The notes beneath the pieces were generated by a model. The model made no database searches and had not been told where the DNA came from. It saw only the letters and a program-made list of their open reading frames with translations. The translations under genes and the position numbers were made by a program. From NCBI GenBank assembly GCA_964353855.1, contig CAYGWX010000091.1:1-6635 (forward strand): DNA of 6,635 nt. Reading direction: 5' to 3'. This document shows positions 1 through 5,970 of this stretch, one piece after another. The DNA is from CAYGWX01 sp964353855 [NCBI: uncultured bacterium]. Its GTDB lineage: Bacteria; Edwardsbacteria; CAYGWX01. Position 1 is the first letter of the stretch. Each line of letters starts with the position of its first letter.

Positions 1-53
1 AATACTCAACTTCCACAACCCTGTTTTAGTCCAGTTTAACGGGGGCCAGTCCG
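1..53 (-). mobile_element. Possible end of an IS3-family insertion sequence (partial)
   Basis: Read on the minus strand, bases 53 to 25 show the order ACTGG, CCCCC, GTTAAA, CTGGAC. This is the layout of IS3-family terminal repeats as I remember them, for example IS150, which has ACTG, ACCC, a T-rich stretch and TTGGAC. The segment is GC-rich where it meets the AT-rich SIR2-like gene, and that gene loses its expected motif exactly here. The element would extend left beyond the window. The remaining bases to the edge contain a GGAAG, which could precede a transposase start outside the window. The exact tip is uncertain (about 51 to 59) because no clear terminal TG or target duplication can be fixed from one end. 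The alternative is a frameshift or small deletion within the SIR2-like gene. Confidence 0.4.
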
Positions 54-689
54 GTTATCATATTCATCCGCCTTACTGTCAGAGGAATGTTTTATGATCG
101 AATAATCAATACCCAAGCCAACCTCCAGTAGAGCACTATCAAGCAATAGATCATAGTTAAAACTGATTATCGTATCAATTGGACAATTCTCTTTGTCGGT
201 GGGGGATAACATAAATAGATGAGCAAATATTTGATAAATCGATTTTACAAGGGAAGAGTTTTTATGGCCATTACTATAATAATAGCAAGCCAACTTAGAC
301 AATCTCGAATCAGAATCCCATCTAAGCCCACTCAAGTCGTTAAAAATGCCAAGATCATAGCAGTGCGTTGTTAATTCAAGGGTTCTCAACAATGCATAAA
401 TGTAATCATCTTTTAAAGAAGGATCTGAACCGCCCCACTCAACTTCCATCTCCGCAAGCCCCAATAATTCTTCAATATTCCCTAAATTTATATTAATCTT
501 ATTCCTAACAGACATTAAATTTGATTGATAATCAAGAAAATGCTTAAACCGCTCTCTTTCATCCCTATCTAATGTCGATTTTGGATCTTCCCAATATTGT
601 CGTATTTTGTCAATATAATCAGCGATTAAGGGTGCACCAGCATAACGAGAAAAACCTGCTCCTAAAATATACACATTTTTATTATACAA
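36..689 (-). CDS. SIR2-like NAD-binding protein, C-terminally truncated (probably disrupted)
   Basis: The 217-residue product begins with a Rossmann-type glycine motif, ILGAGFSRYAGAP (residues 8-20). Further along it has NIEELLGLAE (71-80) and IISFNYDLLLDSAL (174-187). The GAGFS and FNYDxLL pair is typical of the SIR2-like (SIR2_2/PF13289-type) domains found in antiphage NAD-consuming proteins, where NAD is bound and hydrolysed. Family members normally continue after the NxD motif into a KLHGS-type segment carrying the catalytic histidine. Here the frame instead ends in DNRTGPR, encoded by GC-rich sequence that looks like an insertion-sequence end, so the remnant is probably inactive. The start is TTG (687-689), chosen because GAGGTGA lies 7 bases upstream and the GAGFS motif follows at once, as usual for the family. 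Base composition is clearly AT-rich against its neighbours, which suggests horizontal transfer. No partner defence gene is visible in the window. Confidence 0.72.
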   Translation of the reverse strand: MYNKNVYILGAGFSRYAGAPLIADYIDKIRQYWEDPKSTLDRDERERFKHFLDYQSNLMSVRNKININLGNIEELLGLAEMEVEWGGSDPSLKDDYIYALLRTLELTTHCYDLGIFNDLSGLRWDSDSRLSKLACYYYSNGHKNSSLVKSIYQIFAHLFMLSPTDKENCPIDTIISFNYDLLLDSALLEVGLGIDYSIIKHSSDSKADEYDNRTGPR

Positions 690-816
690 TTTTATTTCAC
701 CTCATTGTTAGTTGCGAAACATATAAACAAGTAAAGCGGCAATCGCCGGGGCCCTTGGGCCTCGGCGGAAACGGGGTCGAGGCCCCGCGAACCTCAAAAA
801 CCGCACTGCGTTAGAT
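690..816 (-). promoter_or_regulatory. Structured 5' leader of the SIR2-like gene
   Basis: About 127 bases lie between the predicted transcription start and the TTG codon. Bases 744-754 pair with 757-767 almost completely (one G-U pair) in a very GC-rich hairpin with a minimal loop. A second hairpin joins 772-776 to 783-787. A 9-base direct repeat with one mismatch (minus strand GCAACTAAC at 707-715 and GCATCTAAC at 810-818) brackets the structured part. The leader is GC-rich while the gene it precedes is AT-rich, so the gene may have been placed behind a resident promoter. No known riboswitch class is recognised. No run of T follows the hairpins in the direction of reading, so they are not simple terminators. 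Confidence 0.45.
697..703 (-). promoter_or_regulatory. Ribosome binding site deciding a TTG start
   Basis: The minus-strand sequence GAGGTGA sits 7 bases before the TTG at 687-689. No ATG in that frame lies nearby, so this site supports the TTG initiation codon of the SIR2-like gene. Confidence 0.65.
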
Positions 817-822
817 GCGTGC

Positions 823-852
823 ATTATACACCCAGGAGGGGAGGGAAGTCAA
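823..852 (-). promoter_or_regulatory. Sigma70-type promoter for the SIR2-like gene
   Basis: On the minus strand a -35 TTGACT (847-852) and a perfect -10 TATAAT (823-828) are separated by 18 bases. Transcription would start near 816 and run through the structured leader into the gene ending at 36. Confidence 0.6.
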
Positions 853-871
853 GGGGGGGAAGAATAAGGGG

Positions 872-899
872 GTAGGGTGTAGCGTGTAGGGTGTAGGGA
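872..899. repeat. Four tandem 7-mers, GTAGGGT type
   Basis: The units read GTAGGGT, GTAGCGT, GTAGGGT, GTAGGGA. With the preceding G-run this gives four runs of three or more G (868-872, 875-877, 889-891, 896-898), so a G-quadruplex is possible on the plus strand. No gene overlaps it. Confidence 0.7.
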
Positions 900-902
900 A
901 AC

Positions 903-937
903 GACGAGATGCTGAAACAAGTTCAGCATGACGAGAT
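903..937. repeat. REP-like hairpin repeat, first type
   Basis: ATGCTGAA (909-916) and TTCAGCAT (922-929) form a perfect 8-bp stem with loop ACAAG. An 8-base direct repeat GACGAGAT (903-910 and 930-937) brackets it, overlapping the stem by two bases on the left. Hairpins of this form are common as dispersed intergenic repeats in many bacterial genomes. No coding frame is evident. Confidence 0.6.
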
Positions 938-949
938 TGAGAGGACTGG

Positions 950-969
950 ATTCCCGCCTGCGCGGGAAT
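950..969. repeat. REP-like hairpin repeat, second type
   Basis: ATTCCCGC (950-957) and GCGGGAAT (962-969) form a perfect 8-bp stem with loop CTGC. The core is the widespread intergenic 'ATTCCCGC...GCGGGAAT' palindrome seen in many proteobacterial and environmental genomes. It lies 12 bases from the first repeat and is unrelated to it in sequence. Confidence 0.65.
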
Positions 970-1040
970 GACATCCGACTACCCAAGAGGGGGAAATACG
1001 AAAAAACGACTTACAACGATACGATTTTTCTCAAATCCCC

Positions 1041-1067
1041 AAAAACCAAGGCCTTATAAAAGCCTTG
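1041..1067 (-). terminator. Possible Rho-independent terminator for the clpB transcript
   Basis: On the minus strand CAAGGC, a 9-base loop and GCCTTG form a 6-bp stem, followed by GTTTTT. It lies about 160 bases beyond the stop codon of the small exported-protein gene at 1230, so it could end the clpB transcription unit. The short stem and the distance keep this tentative. A weaker 4-bp stem directly after the stop (about 1216-1227) was not preferred. Confidence 0.4.
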
Positions 1068-1092
1068 TTCCACCTAACCCCAGTTCCTGCAT

Positions 1093-1123
1093 TTGACAAA
1101 ACGCCAAACCTGCGCTATATAAT
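1093..1123 (+). promoter_or_regulatory. Orphan rightward promoter
   Basis: A perfect -35 TTGACA (1093-1098) is followed by TATATAAT. The -10 can be read as TATATA (1116-1121, spacing 17) or TATAAT (1118-1123, spacing 19). GGAGGAG follows at 1124. The only ATG just behind it opens a 12-codon frame, and the next genes lie on the opposite strand. It would therefore make RNA antisense to the 1230-1751 gene and clpB, or it is the relic of a lost gene. Confidence 0.5.
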
Positions 1124-1145
1124 GGAGGAGCAGAGGATAACGGCA

Positions 1146-1204
1146 GGGGTCAGGGGTTAGGGATTAGGGGCCAGGGAACGGCAGAACGGCAGGGTTAGGG
1201 TTAG
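1146..1204. repeat. Telomere-like G-rich tract with G-quadruplex potential
   Basis: Five runs of three or four G (1146-1149, 1153-1156, 1160-1162, 1167-1170, 1174-1176) are separated by loops of three or four bases such as TCA, TTA and ATTA. GGGTTAGGGTTAG follows at 1192-1204. The composition favours an intramolecular G-quadruplex on the plus strand, which is the template strand of the leftward clpB unit. Confidence 0.6.
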
Positions 1205-1229
1205 AAAAACAAATCCAAGCGCGAGCTTA

Positions 1230-1751
1230 TTACTCCCCGGGCTTCTTGTAATTCTTGATGTATTCCTCTCGTAGCCCGGAGAACTTGTCCCAGACCGGCT
1301 GGGGGACCAGGGCCTTGACCGCGTCGTAGACCTCCTGGATGTTTCCCGGGTCCTTGGGAAAGGCCGGAATCATGACCGTCTTCCGGTTAGCCACGACATT
1401 GAGCCATTGGGTCGAGCCTCCGATAGGATGACGCTTGGCCTCGGGCCAGGCCTTGGTCGTAACGCCGGTCTTTGTCATCAGGCGATAGACCCCCTCCAGG
1501 GCCTGTTTGGAAACGGCCAGGGACTCTGTCCAGACCGAGGTGTTGTCATAATCCGGGAAGTAATTGATTGCCCCGCGGCCGTCCGCGATCACGCGGATCG
1601 TGTATTCGAAATGGTGGGGCGGGGGCACGGTCGCGGCATGCCACTCGTAGATCAGCTCGAAGTCCGCGGGAAGCACGAGCGGCTTGCCCGCCTGGAGAGT
1701 GCCGGAGAAGAGCAGGATACAGAAAAGGAAGAGAGCGGAGAGGGTTTTCAT
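1230..1751 (-). CDS. Small exported protein of unknown function, coupled to clpB
   Basis: I do not recognise this family. The 173-residue product has a clear signal peptide: a short basic start (MKT), a hydrophobic stretch [14 protein letters not shown] (4-17), and a likely cleavage after LQA (residue 21). There is no lipobox. The mature part is soluble-looking, with an IYEWHAA segment (34-40), a [16 protein letters not shown] beta-rich stretch (50-65), a [10 protein letters not shown] stretch (111-120), and a charged C-terminus. The motif 'any-dG-g' after a W-containing strand recalls small beta-rich secreted domains, but this is only a resemblance. The ATG (1749-1751) overlaps the clpB stop as ATGA, so it is probably translated by coupling to clpB. 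The frame stays open upstream through clpB, but the signal peptide and junction mark the true start. Confidence 0.8.
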   Translation of the reverse strand: MKTLSALFLFCILLFSGTLQAGKPLVLPADFELIYEWHAATVPPPHHFEYTIRVIADGRGAINYFPDYDNTSVWTESLAVSKQALEGVYRLMTKTGVTTKAWPEAKRHPIGGSTQWLNVVANRKTVMIPAFPKDPGNIQEVYDAVKALVPQPVWDKFSGLREEYIKNYKKPGE

Positions 1752-4354
1752 TTCTTCTTCTTGAACACCATCTCCCCGTTCTTCTCGTCCACCACCACCG
1801 TGTCCCCCTCGCCGAACTCGCCCTGGATGACCTTTTTGGCCAGGGGGTCCTGGACCAGCTTCTGGAGGGTGCGCTTGATCGGCCGGGCCCCGAAGGCCGG
1901 GTCGTAGCCCTCCTTGGTCACCAGGGCCTTGGCCTTGGGGGTGAGCTCGATCGTTATCTTCCGGTCCTCCAGGCGTTTGGCCAGGTGCTTGACCTGGATG
2001 TCCACGATCCTGGCCAGCTCTTCCTTCCCGAGCCGGTGAAAGATGATGACCTCGTCCACCCGGTTCAGGAACTCCGGGCGGAATTGCTGTTTCAGGGCTT
2101 CCAGGACCTTCTCCTTGACCTCCAGCTCTGAGAGTGTGTCCCGGGCCTCTTTCTCGGACATCTCGGCCAGGAACTGGCTGCCGATGTTGGAGGTCATGAT
2201 CACCACCGCGTTCTTGAAGTCCACCGTGCGGCCCTGGCCGTCGGTCAAACGGCCGTCGTCCAGAATCTGGAGGAGAACGTTGAACACGTCCGGGTGGGCC
2301 TTCTCGATCTCGTCGAAGAGGATAACGGAATAGGGGCGTCTGCGGACGGCCTCGGTGAGCTGGCCGCCCTCCTCGTAGCCCACGTATCCCGGGGGCGCGC
2401 CGATCAGGCGGGCCACGGTGTGCTTCTCCATGTACTCCGACATGTCCAGGCGCACCATGGCATGCTCGTCGTCGAACAGGAACTCGGCCAGGGCCCTGGC
2501 CAATTCGGTCTTGCCCACCCCGGTCGGGCCCATGAAGATGAACGAGCCGATCGGCCGGTCCGGGTCCGAGAGCCCGGCCCGGGCCCGGCGCACGGCATTG
2601 GCCACCGAGGCGAGCGCCTCCTCCTGGCCCACCACGCGGAGGCGGAGGCGCTCCTCCATCTTGAGGAGCTTGGCCATCTCGCCCTCCAGCATCTTCACGA
2701 CCGGTATCCCGGTCCACTTGGAGACCACCTCGGCGATGTCCTCCTCGTCCACCTCCTCCTTGAGCATCTTCACGTCCTTCTGGAGGAGCTGGAGCCGGGC
2801 ATTCTCCACCTCCAGCTGGCGCTGGAGCCCGGCCAGGCGTCCGTAGCGGATCTCGGCCACCCTGCCCAGGTCGCCCTTGCGCTCGGCCTGCTGCTCTTCC
2901 ACCTTGGTATGGTCGATTTTGGCCTTGATGTCGCGGATGACCTGGATGGCCTTCTTCTCGTTCTGCCAATGGGCCTTCATCGTGGAGGACCGCTCCTTCA
3001 GGTCGGCCAGCTCGGCCTCCAGCTTCTCCAGCCTCTCCCGGGAGGCCTCGTCGCTCTCCTTCACCAGGGCGGTCTTCTCGATCTCCAGCTGCATGATGCG
3101 GCGCTCCACCTCGTCGATCTCGGTGGGCATGCTGTCGATCTCGATCCTTAAGCGCGAGGCCGCCTCATCCACCAGATCGATCGCCTTGTCCGGAAGGAAG
3201 CGGTCCGAGATGTAGCGGTGGGACAGGACCGCGGCCGAGACCAGGGCCGAATCCTTGATGCGCACCCCGTGGTGGACCTCGTAGCGCTCCTTCAAGCCGC
3301 GGAGGATGCCGATGGTATCCTCGACCGTGGGCTCGCCCACGACCACGGGCTGGAAACGCCGCTCCAGGGCCGGGTCCTTCTCCACGTGCTTGCGGTACTC
3401 GTCCAGGGTGGTGGCCCCGATGCAGCGCAGCTCGCCCCGGGCCAGGGCCGGCTTGAGCATGTTCGAGGCGTCCACCGAGCCCTCGGCGGCGCCCGCCCCG
3501 ACCAGGGTATGGAGCTCGTCGATGAACAGGATGATCTGGCCCTCGGACTCCTGGATCTCCTTCAAGACGGCCTTCAGGCGGTCCTCGAACTCCCCCCGGA
3601 ACTTGGAGCCCGCCACCAGCGCTCCCAGGTCCAGGGCCACGAGGCGCTTGTCCTTGAGGGTCTCGGGCACGTCCCCCGTGGCGATGCGCTGGGCCAGGCC
3701 CTCGGCGATGGCGGTCTTGCCGACGCCCGGCTCGCCGATGAGCACGGGGTTGTTCTTGGTCCTCCGGGAGAGGACCTGCATCACCCTGCGGATCTCGTCG
3801 TCCCTTCCGATCACCGGGTCCAGCTTTCCGCGCCGGGCTAGGTCCGTGAGATCCCGGCTGTAGCGGTCCAGGGCCTGGTACTTGCCCTCCGGGTTCTGGT
3901 CCGTGACCCGCTGGGTCCCGCGGATGTCCACCAGGGCCTTGTAAATGGAATCCCGGGTCACGCCCAAGCCTTTAAGCACACCCTGCGCCTTGCCGCCTTT
4001 TTCCTCGGCAATCGCAATCAGGAGATGCTCGGATGAGATATACTCGTCCTTGAGCTTGTCCGCTTCGGCCTGGGCCTCGTTCAATACCCGCTGGAGCCGG
4101 CCAGAGAGATAGACCTGGCCGGAGCCCCCGGAGACCTGGGGGAGCTTGCGCAGCTCCTCGTCCATGCGCTTCAGGACCAGGTCGGGGTTGGCCCCGAGCT
4201 TCTCCAGGATGGGGGCGACCACCCCGTCCTTCTGGGAGATCAGGGCATAGGCCACGTGCTCGGGATCGATCTCCTGGTTGCCCCGGGACAGGGCTTCGGA
4301 CTGGGCGGCCTCCATGGCCTCCTGGGCCTTCAGGGTCAGCTTATCCAGACGCAT
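1748..4354 (-). CDS. clpB: ATP-dependent disaggregase ClpB
   Basis: ClpB is a cytoplasmic Hsp100 hexamer that pulls proteins out of aggregates through its central pore, working with DnaK. The 868-residue length is typical. Order of domains: Clp N-domain (about 1-145); first AAA+ domain with Walker A GEPGVGKT (207-214), Walker B ILFIDE (275-280) and arginines ERR (331-333); a long coiled-coil middle domain (about 405-530), which separates ClpB from ClpA and ClpC; second AAA+ domain with Walker A GPTGVGKT (609-616), Walker B VILFDE (677-682), sensor 1 TSN (721-723), arginine finger in FLNR (R765) and sensor 2 GARP (822-825). Pore loops are KFRGE (251-255), with Phe where Tyr is usual, and GYVGY (656-660). 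No IGF/LGF-type ClpP-binding loop was noticed, consistent with disaggregation rather than proteolysis. The start has a strong ribosome site at 4361-4370 and the N-terminus fits the family. Confidence 0.97.
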   Translation of the reverse strand: MRLDKLTLKAQEAMEAAQSEALSRGNQEIDPEHVAYALISQKDGVVAPILEKLGANPDLVLKRMDEELRKLPQVSGGSGQVYLSGRLQRVLNEAQAEADKLKDEYISSEHLLIAIAEEKGGKAQGVLKGLGVTRDSIYKALVDIRGTQRVTDQNPEGKYQALDRYSRDLTDLARRGKLDPVIGRDDEIRRVMQVLSRRTKNNPVLIGEPGVGKTAIAEGLAQRIATGDVPETLKDKRLVALDLGALVAGSKFRGEFEDRLKAVLKEIQESEGQIILFIDELHTLVGAGAAEGSVDASNMLKPALARGELRCIGATTLDEYRKHVEKDPALERRFQPVVVGEPTVEDTIGILRGLKERYEVHHGVRIKDSALVSAAVLSHRYISDRFLPDKAIDLVDEAASRLRIEIDSMPTEIDEVERRIMQLEIEKTALVKESDEASRERLEKLEAELADLKERSSTMKAHWQNEKKAIQVIRDIKAKIDHTKVEEQQAERKGDLGRVAEIRYGRLAGLQRQLEVENARLQLLQKDVKMLKEEVDEEDIAEVVSKWTGIPVVKMLEGEMAKLLKMEERLRLRVVGQEEALASVANAVRRARAGLSDPDRPIGSFIFMGPTGVGKTELARALAEFLFDDEHAMVRLDMSEYMEKHTVARLIGAPPGYVGYEEGGQLTEAVRRRPYSVILFDEIEKAHPDVFNVLLQILDDGRLTDGQGRTVDFKNAVVIMTSNIGSQFLAEMSEKEARDTLSELEVKEKVLEALKQQFRPEFLNRVDEVIIFHRLGKEELARIVDIQVKHLAKRLEDRKITIELTPKAKALVTKEGYDPAFGARPIKRTLQKLVQDPLAKKVIQGEFGEGDTVVVDEKNGEMVFKKKK

Positions 4355-4360
4355 ATAATA

Positions 4361-4421
4361 TCCTTCCTTTTAGAATGATGAACTATCCACCTAAGATAAT
4401 CAAAAAGACCCGATTTGTCAA
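4361..4421 (-). promoter_or_regulatory. clpB promoter and ribosome binding site
   Basis: On the minus strand TTGACA (4416-4421) and TATCTT (4393-4398) are separated by 17 bases. AAAGGAAGGA (4361-4370) follows, 6 bases before the ATG. The -35 contains the TGA stop codon of the upstream DUF3108-type gene. The C-rich bases before TTGACA slightly resemble a heat-shock sigma32 -35, but the -10 is not sigma32-like. No CIRCE inverted repeat was seen, so heat-shock control is not shown by the sequence. Confidence 0.6.
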
Positions 4422-5116
4422 GGGGTGGCGTCGCTCGCGTTACGCAGGGTCATCCTGGACTCCCCCTTCCCCTCGGTCTCGACCCGCACCGGATAGCGCT
4501 TTTCATCCCGGGTCAGCCAGATCCGGATTTTCGGCGGATCGCTTACCACGACCCAGCAGGAGCAGGGTGAAGCCTGCCAGGGCTTCGTTTCCATCTCCTC
4601 CTTGCCCGTGATCCGCAGGGTGTATTCCCCCTCCCATAGGCCGATCGGAAAGAAGGCTCCCTCGGCGAGGGGTTGAGACCTGAGGTAATACATCACGGTC
4701 AGGATGTCCTGCAGGGGGTGTTCCCGCTTCACGGTCTTGGTCTTGGTCCGCCCGCCCTCGGTCAGCGAGAAGGTCGCCCTTTTCCTCGCGGGGTCGTAGA
4801 CCTGACGTCCCAGGGCCAGATTATCCCCCCGCTGGATGCGGGTAGTGATGAGCAGGGGCGAAAGGTCGTCGGTTCGGCAGAGGATCTCGATGTGGTTGGA
4901 GAACAAGGAGCCCACCCGGATATCCTGGGTCATGTGGAAGGCGGGGACCCCCCGACAGGTGGTCTCGGCGACCACGGCCATCCGGGCCGTGCCCCGCATG
5001 TATTTGAGGTAGCGCACCTCGTAATCCAATACCTCCCCCGCCTTGAAGGGATGCCCGAAGGTGCTGGAGGTCAGGGCCGCCATGAGCCCGAGGGTCGGAA
5101 GGAGTTCTTTTCGCAT
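4418..5116 (-). CDS. DUF3108-type exported protein
   Basis: The 232-residue product has an N-terminal signal sequence (MRKELLPTLGLMAALTSS, likely cut near residue 21). The mature part resembles the DUF3108 family of predicted periplasmic beta-rich proteins: FKAGEVLDYEV (24-34), a central PLQDILTVMYYLRSQPL (134-150), and a terminal strand-rich KIRIWLTRDEKRYPVRVE (196-213). The molecular role of that family is not established. The ATG at 5114-5116 is chosen because it places the signal peptide correctly and follows a predicted transcription start by about 20 bases. No good ribosome site is visible before it, so initiation may be weak or the leader very short. The frame open upstream to 5353 runs through the bcp terminator and gene and is not coding. 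The gene stops inside the clpB promoter, and no terminator separates it from clpB, so readthrough into clpB is likely. Confidence 0.8.
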   Translation of the reverse strand: MRKELLPTLGLMAALTSSTFGHPFKAGEVLDYEVRYLKYMRGTARMAVVAETTCRGVPAFHMTQDIRVGSLFSNHIEILCRTDDLSPLLITTRIQRGDNLALGRQVYDPARKRATFSLTEGGRTKTKTVKREHPLQDILTVMYYLRSQPLAEGAFFPIGLWEGEYTLRITGKEEMETKPWQASPCSCWVVVSDPPKIRIWLTRDEKRYPVRVETEGKGESRMTLRNASDATP

Positions 5117-5144
5117 CGTCAGGGGTTGACCAAATGGGAAAGCA

Positions 5145-5153
5145 ATTATACCA
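5145..5153 (-). promoter_or_regulatory. Extended -10 promoter of the DUF3108-type gene
   Basis: The minus strand reads TGGTATAAT, a perfect TATAAT with an extended TGn element. Seventeen bases upstream lies only the T-run of the bcp terminator as a poor -35. Terminator and promoter therefore overlap in about 50 bases. Transcription would begin near 5138. Confidence 0.5.
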
Positions 5154-5167
5154 TAAAGCAGGGGGAC

Positions 5168-5197
5168 AAAAAAAGCGCCCCGATCTTTCGGGACGCC
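5168..5197 (-). terminator. Rho-independent terminator of bcp
   Basis: On the minus strand GGCGTCCCGA pairs with TCGGGGCGCT over 10 positions (two G-U pairs) around the loop AAGA, followed by a run of seven T. It starts 20 bases after the bcp stop codon. Confidence 0.85.
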
Positions 5198-5217
5198 TCC
5201 CCGGACTTCCGAGGGAA

Positions 5218-5706
5218 TCACTTGGCGTTTCCCCGTACCCGGGCGAGCTTCTCCATCACTTCGCCCGCATGCCCCTCCACAGAGACCTCGGGCCAGATGT
5301 GGCGGATCCTGCCCTCGGGGTCGATCAGGAACGTCTTCCGGAGGACCCCCCAAGTCTCCTTTCCGTAGCTGTTCCTGGGCCCCCAGGCCCCGTAGGTCTC
5401 GAGGATGATGTGTTCGGGGTCGGAGAGGAGCGTTAACCTGAGATGGTGCTTCTCGATGAAACGAGCGTGGCTCTGGGGCGGATCCGGACTGATGCCCAAC
5501 ACCGCGGCATCCAGCTTCTCAAAGGCCGCGAGCGAATTCGTGAATTCGCAGGCCTCGGTCGTGCACCCCGGGGTGTCGTCCTTGGGGTAGAAATACAGGA
5601 CCACCCACCGGCCCCTGTAATCCCTCAGGCAGACCGATTTCTCTTCCCGATCCGGAAGGCAGAAATCCGGCGCCTTGATCCCAATCTTCACACCTTCGCT
5701 TTCCAT
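5218..5706 (-). CDS. bcp: Bcp-type thioredoxin-dependent peroxiredoxin
   Basis: This cytoplasmic enzyme of the Bcp/PrxQ group reduces hydrogen peroxide and organic hydroperoxides and is recycled by thioredoxin. The 162-residue product is of family length. It opens with KIGIKAPDFCLPD (7-19), followed by WVVLYFYPKDDTPGCTTEACEF (34-55). The peroxidatic Cys is C48 in PGCT, and the resolving Cys is C53 in EAC, five residues on, as in atypical 2-Cys Bcp. A thioredoxin-fold LGISPDPP (about 67-74) and FLIDPEGRIRHIW follow. The ATG at 5704-5706 is preferred because family members begin close to this point and AAGGAAGG (5711-5718) precedes it. The same frame is open for 49 more codons from a GTG at 5853, but that stretch lacks the G/C-ending codon bias and looks like leader RNA. 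A strong terminator follows the gene. Confidence 0.93.
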   Translation of the reverse strand: MESEGVKIGIKAPDFCLPDREEKSVCLRDYRGRWVVLYFYPKDDTPGCTTEACEFTNSLAAFEKLDAAVLGISPDPPQSHARFIEKHHLRLTLLSDPEHIILETYGAWGPRNSYGKETWGVLRKTFLIDPEGRIRHIWPEVSVEGHAGEVMEKLARVRGNAK

Positions 5707-5890
5707 CTTACCTTCCTTGGTTTGATGAGTTGCATTGAGCCGGTCAATCGGATAAACCGTGACTTGGAGCGTGGAACCCGTGAGACCACCCTCTCCTTTG
5801 AGCCATCCTTTGCTCCCGCTATCACCAAAGATCAATTCCAACAGTGATAACACCCTCCTGCCCTTTGGTGTTCCCTTCTATATATATAGT
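5707..5890 (-). promoter_or_regulatory. Long structured leader of bcp with competing hairpins
   Basis: In the bcp reading direction three stems can form near the 5' end: 5867-5872 with 5849-5854, 5844-5849 with 5820-5825, and 5863-5870 with 5823-5830 (a perfect 8 bp). The third excludes the first two. A further hairpin pairs 5786-5793 with 5767-5774 with one mismatch. An AGGAGG (5855-5860) lies within the first stem-loop. The AT tract at 5878-5889 (TATATATA) could hold the -10, with a poor -35 in the preceding terminator palindrome. No known riboswitch class is recognised. Confidence 0.35.
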
Positions 5891-5894
5891 AAGC

Positions 5895-5916
5895 AAAAGG
5901 GCCGCTTAAGCGGCCC
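5895..5916 (-). terminator. Rho-independent terminator of the TPR gene
   Basis: A perfect 18-bp palindrome (5899-5916, GGGCCGC, TTAA, GCGGCCC) is followed on the minus strand by TTTTGCTT. It lies about 55 bases beyond the TPR gene stop codon and upstream of the bcp leader. Confidence 0.75.
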
Positions 5917-5970
5917 CATACCTGCACGATCGCGATAACTCATTGAGTGTACAAAGGATGAAAGAACAGG

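Noticed and set aside
720-816. tRNA or other classical RNA gene in the GC-rich leader of the SIR2-like gene
   Set aside because: No cloverleaf, T-loop or acceptor pairing can be built. Only simple hairpins are visible.
1230-2969. A 579-codon minus-strand frame covering the small exported protein and part of clpB
   Set aside because: Upstream of 1751 it is the wrong frame of clpB, with an arginine/glycine/proline-rich translation. The true gene begins at the signal peptide at 1751.
2294-3151. Long open frames on the plus strand opposite clpB, here and at 1407-2333, 2418-2846, 2877-3215 and 3218-3863
   Set aside because: They are antisense shadows of a GC-rich clpB. Their low-complexity leucine/glycine/histidine- or serine/arginine-rich products match no family, and clpB motifs run unbroken on the other strand.
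4355-4417. Heat-shock control signals (CIRCE or sigma32 promoter) before clpB
   Set aside because: No TTAGCACTC inverted repeat is present and the -10 is sigma70-like. Only the C-rich flank of the -35 recalls sigma32.
5775-5800. AGGGTGG-type motif resembling a T-box in the bcp leader
   Set aside because: The rest of the T-box sequence does not match, no terminator follows it, no specifier stem was found, and bcp is not an expected T-box target.
5707-5853. 49-codon N-terminal extension of bcp from a GTG at 5853
   Set aside because: Codon third positions lack the G/C bias of the genes here, Bcp proteins do not carry such an extension, and a ribosome site fits the ATG at 5706.
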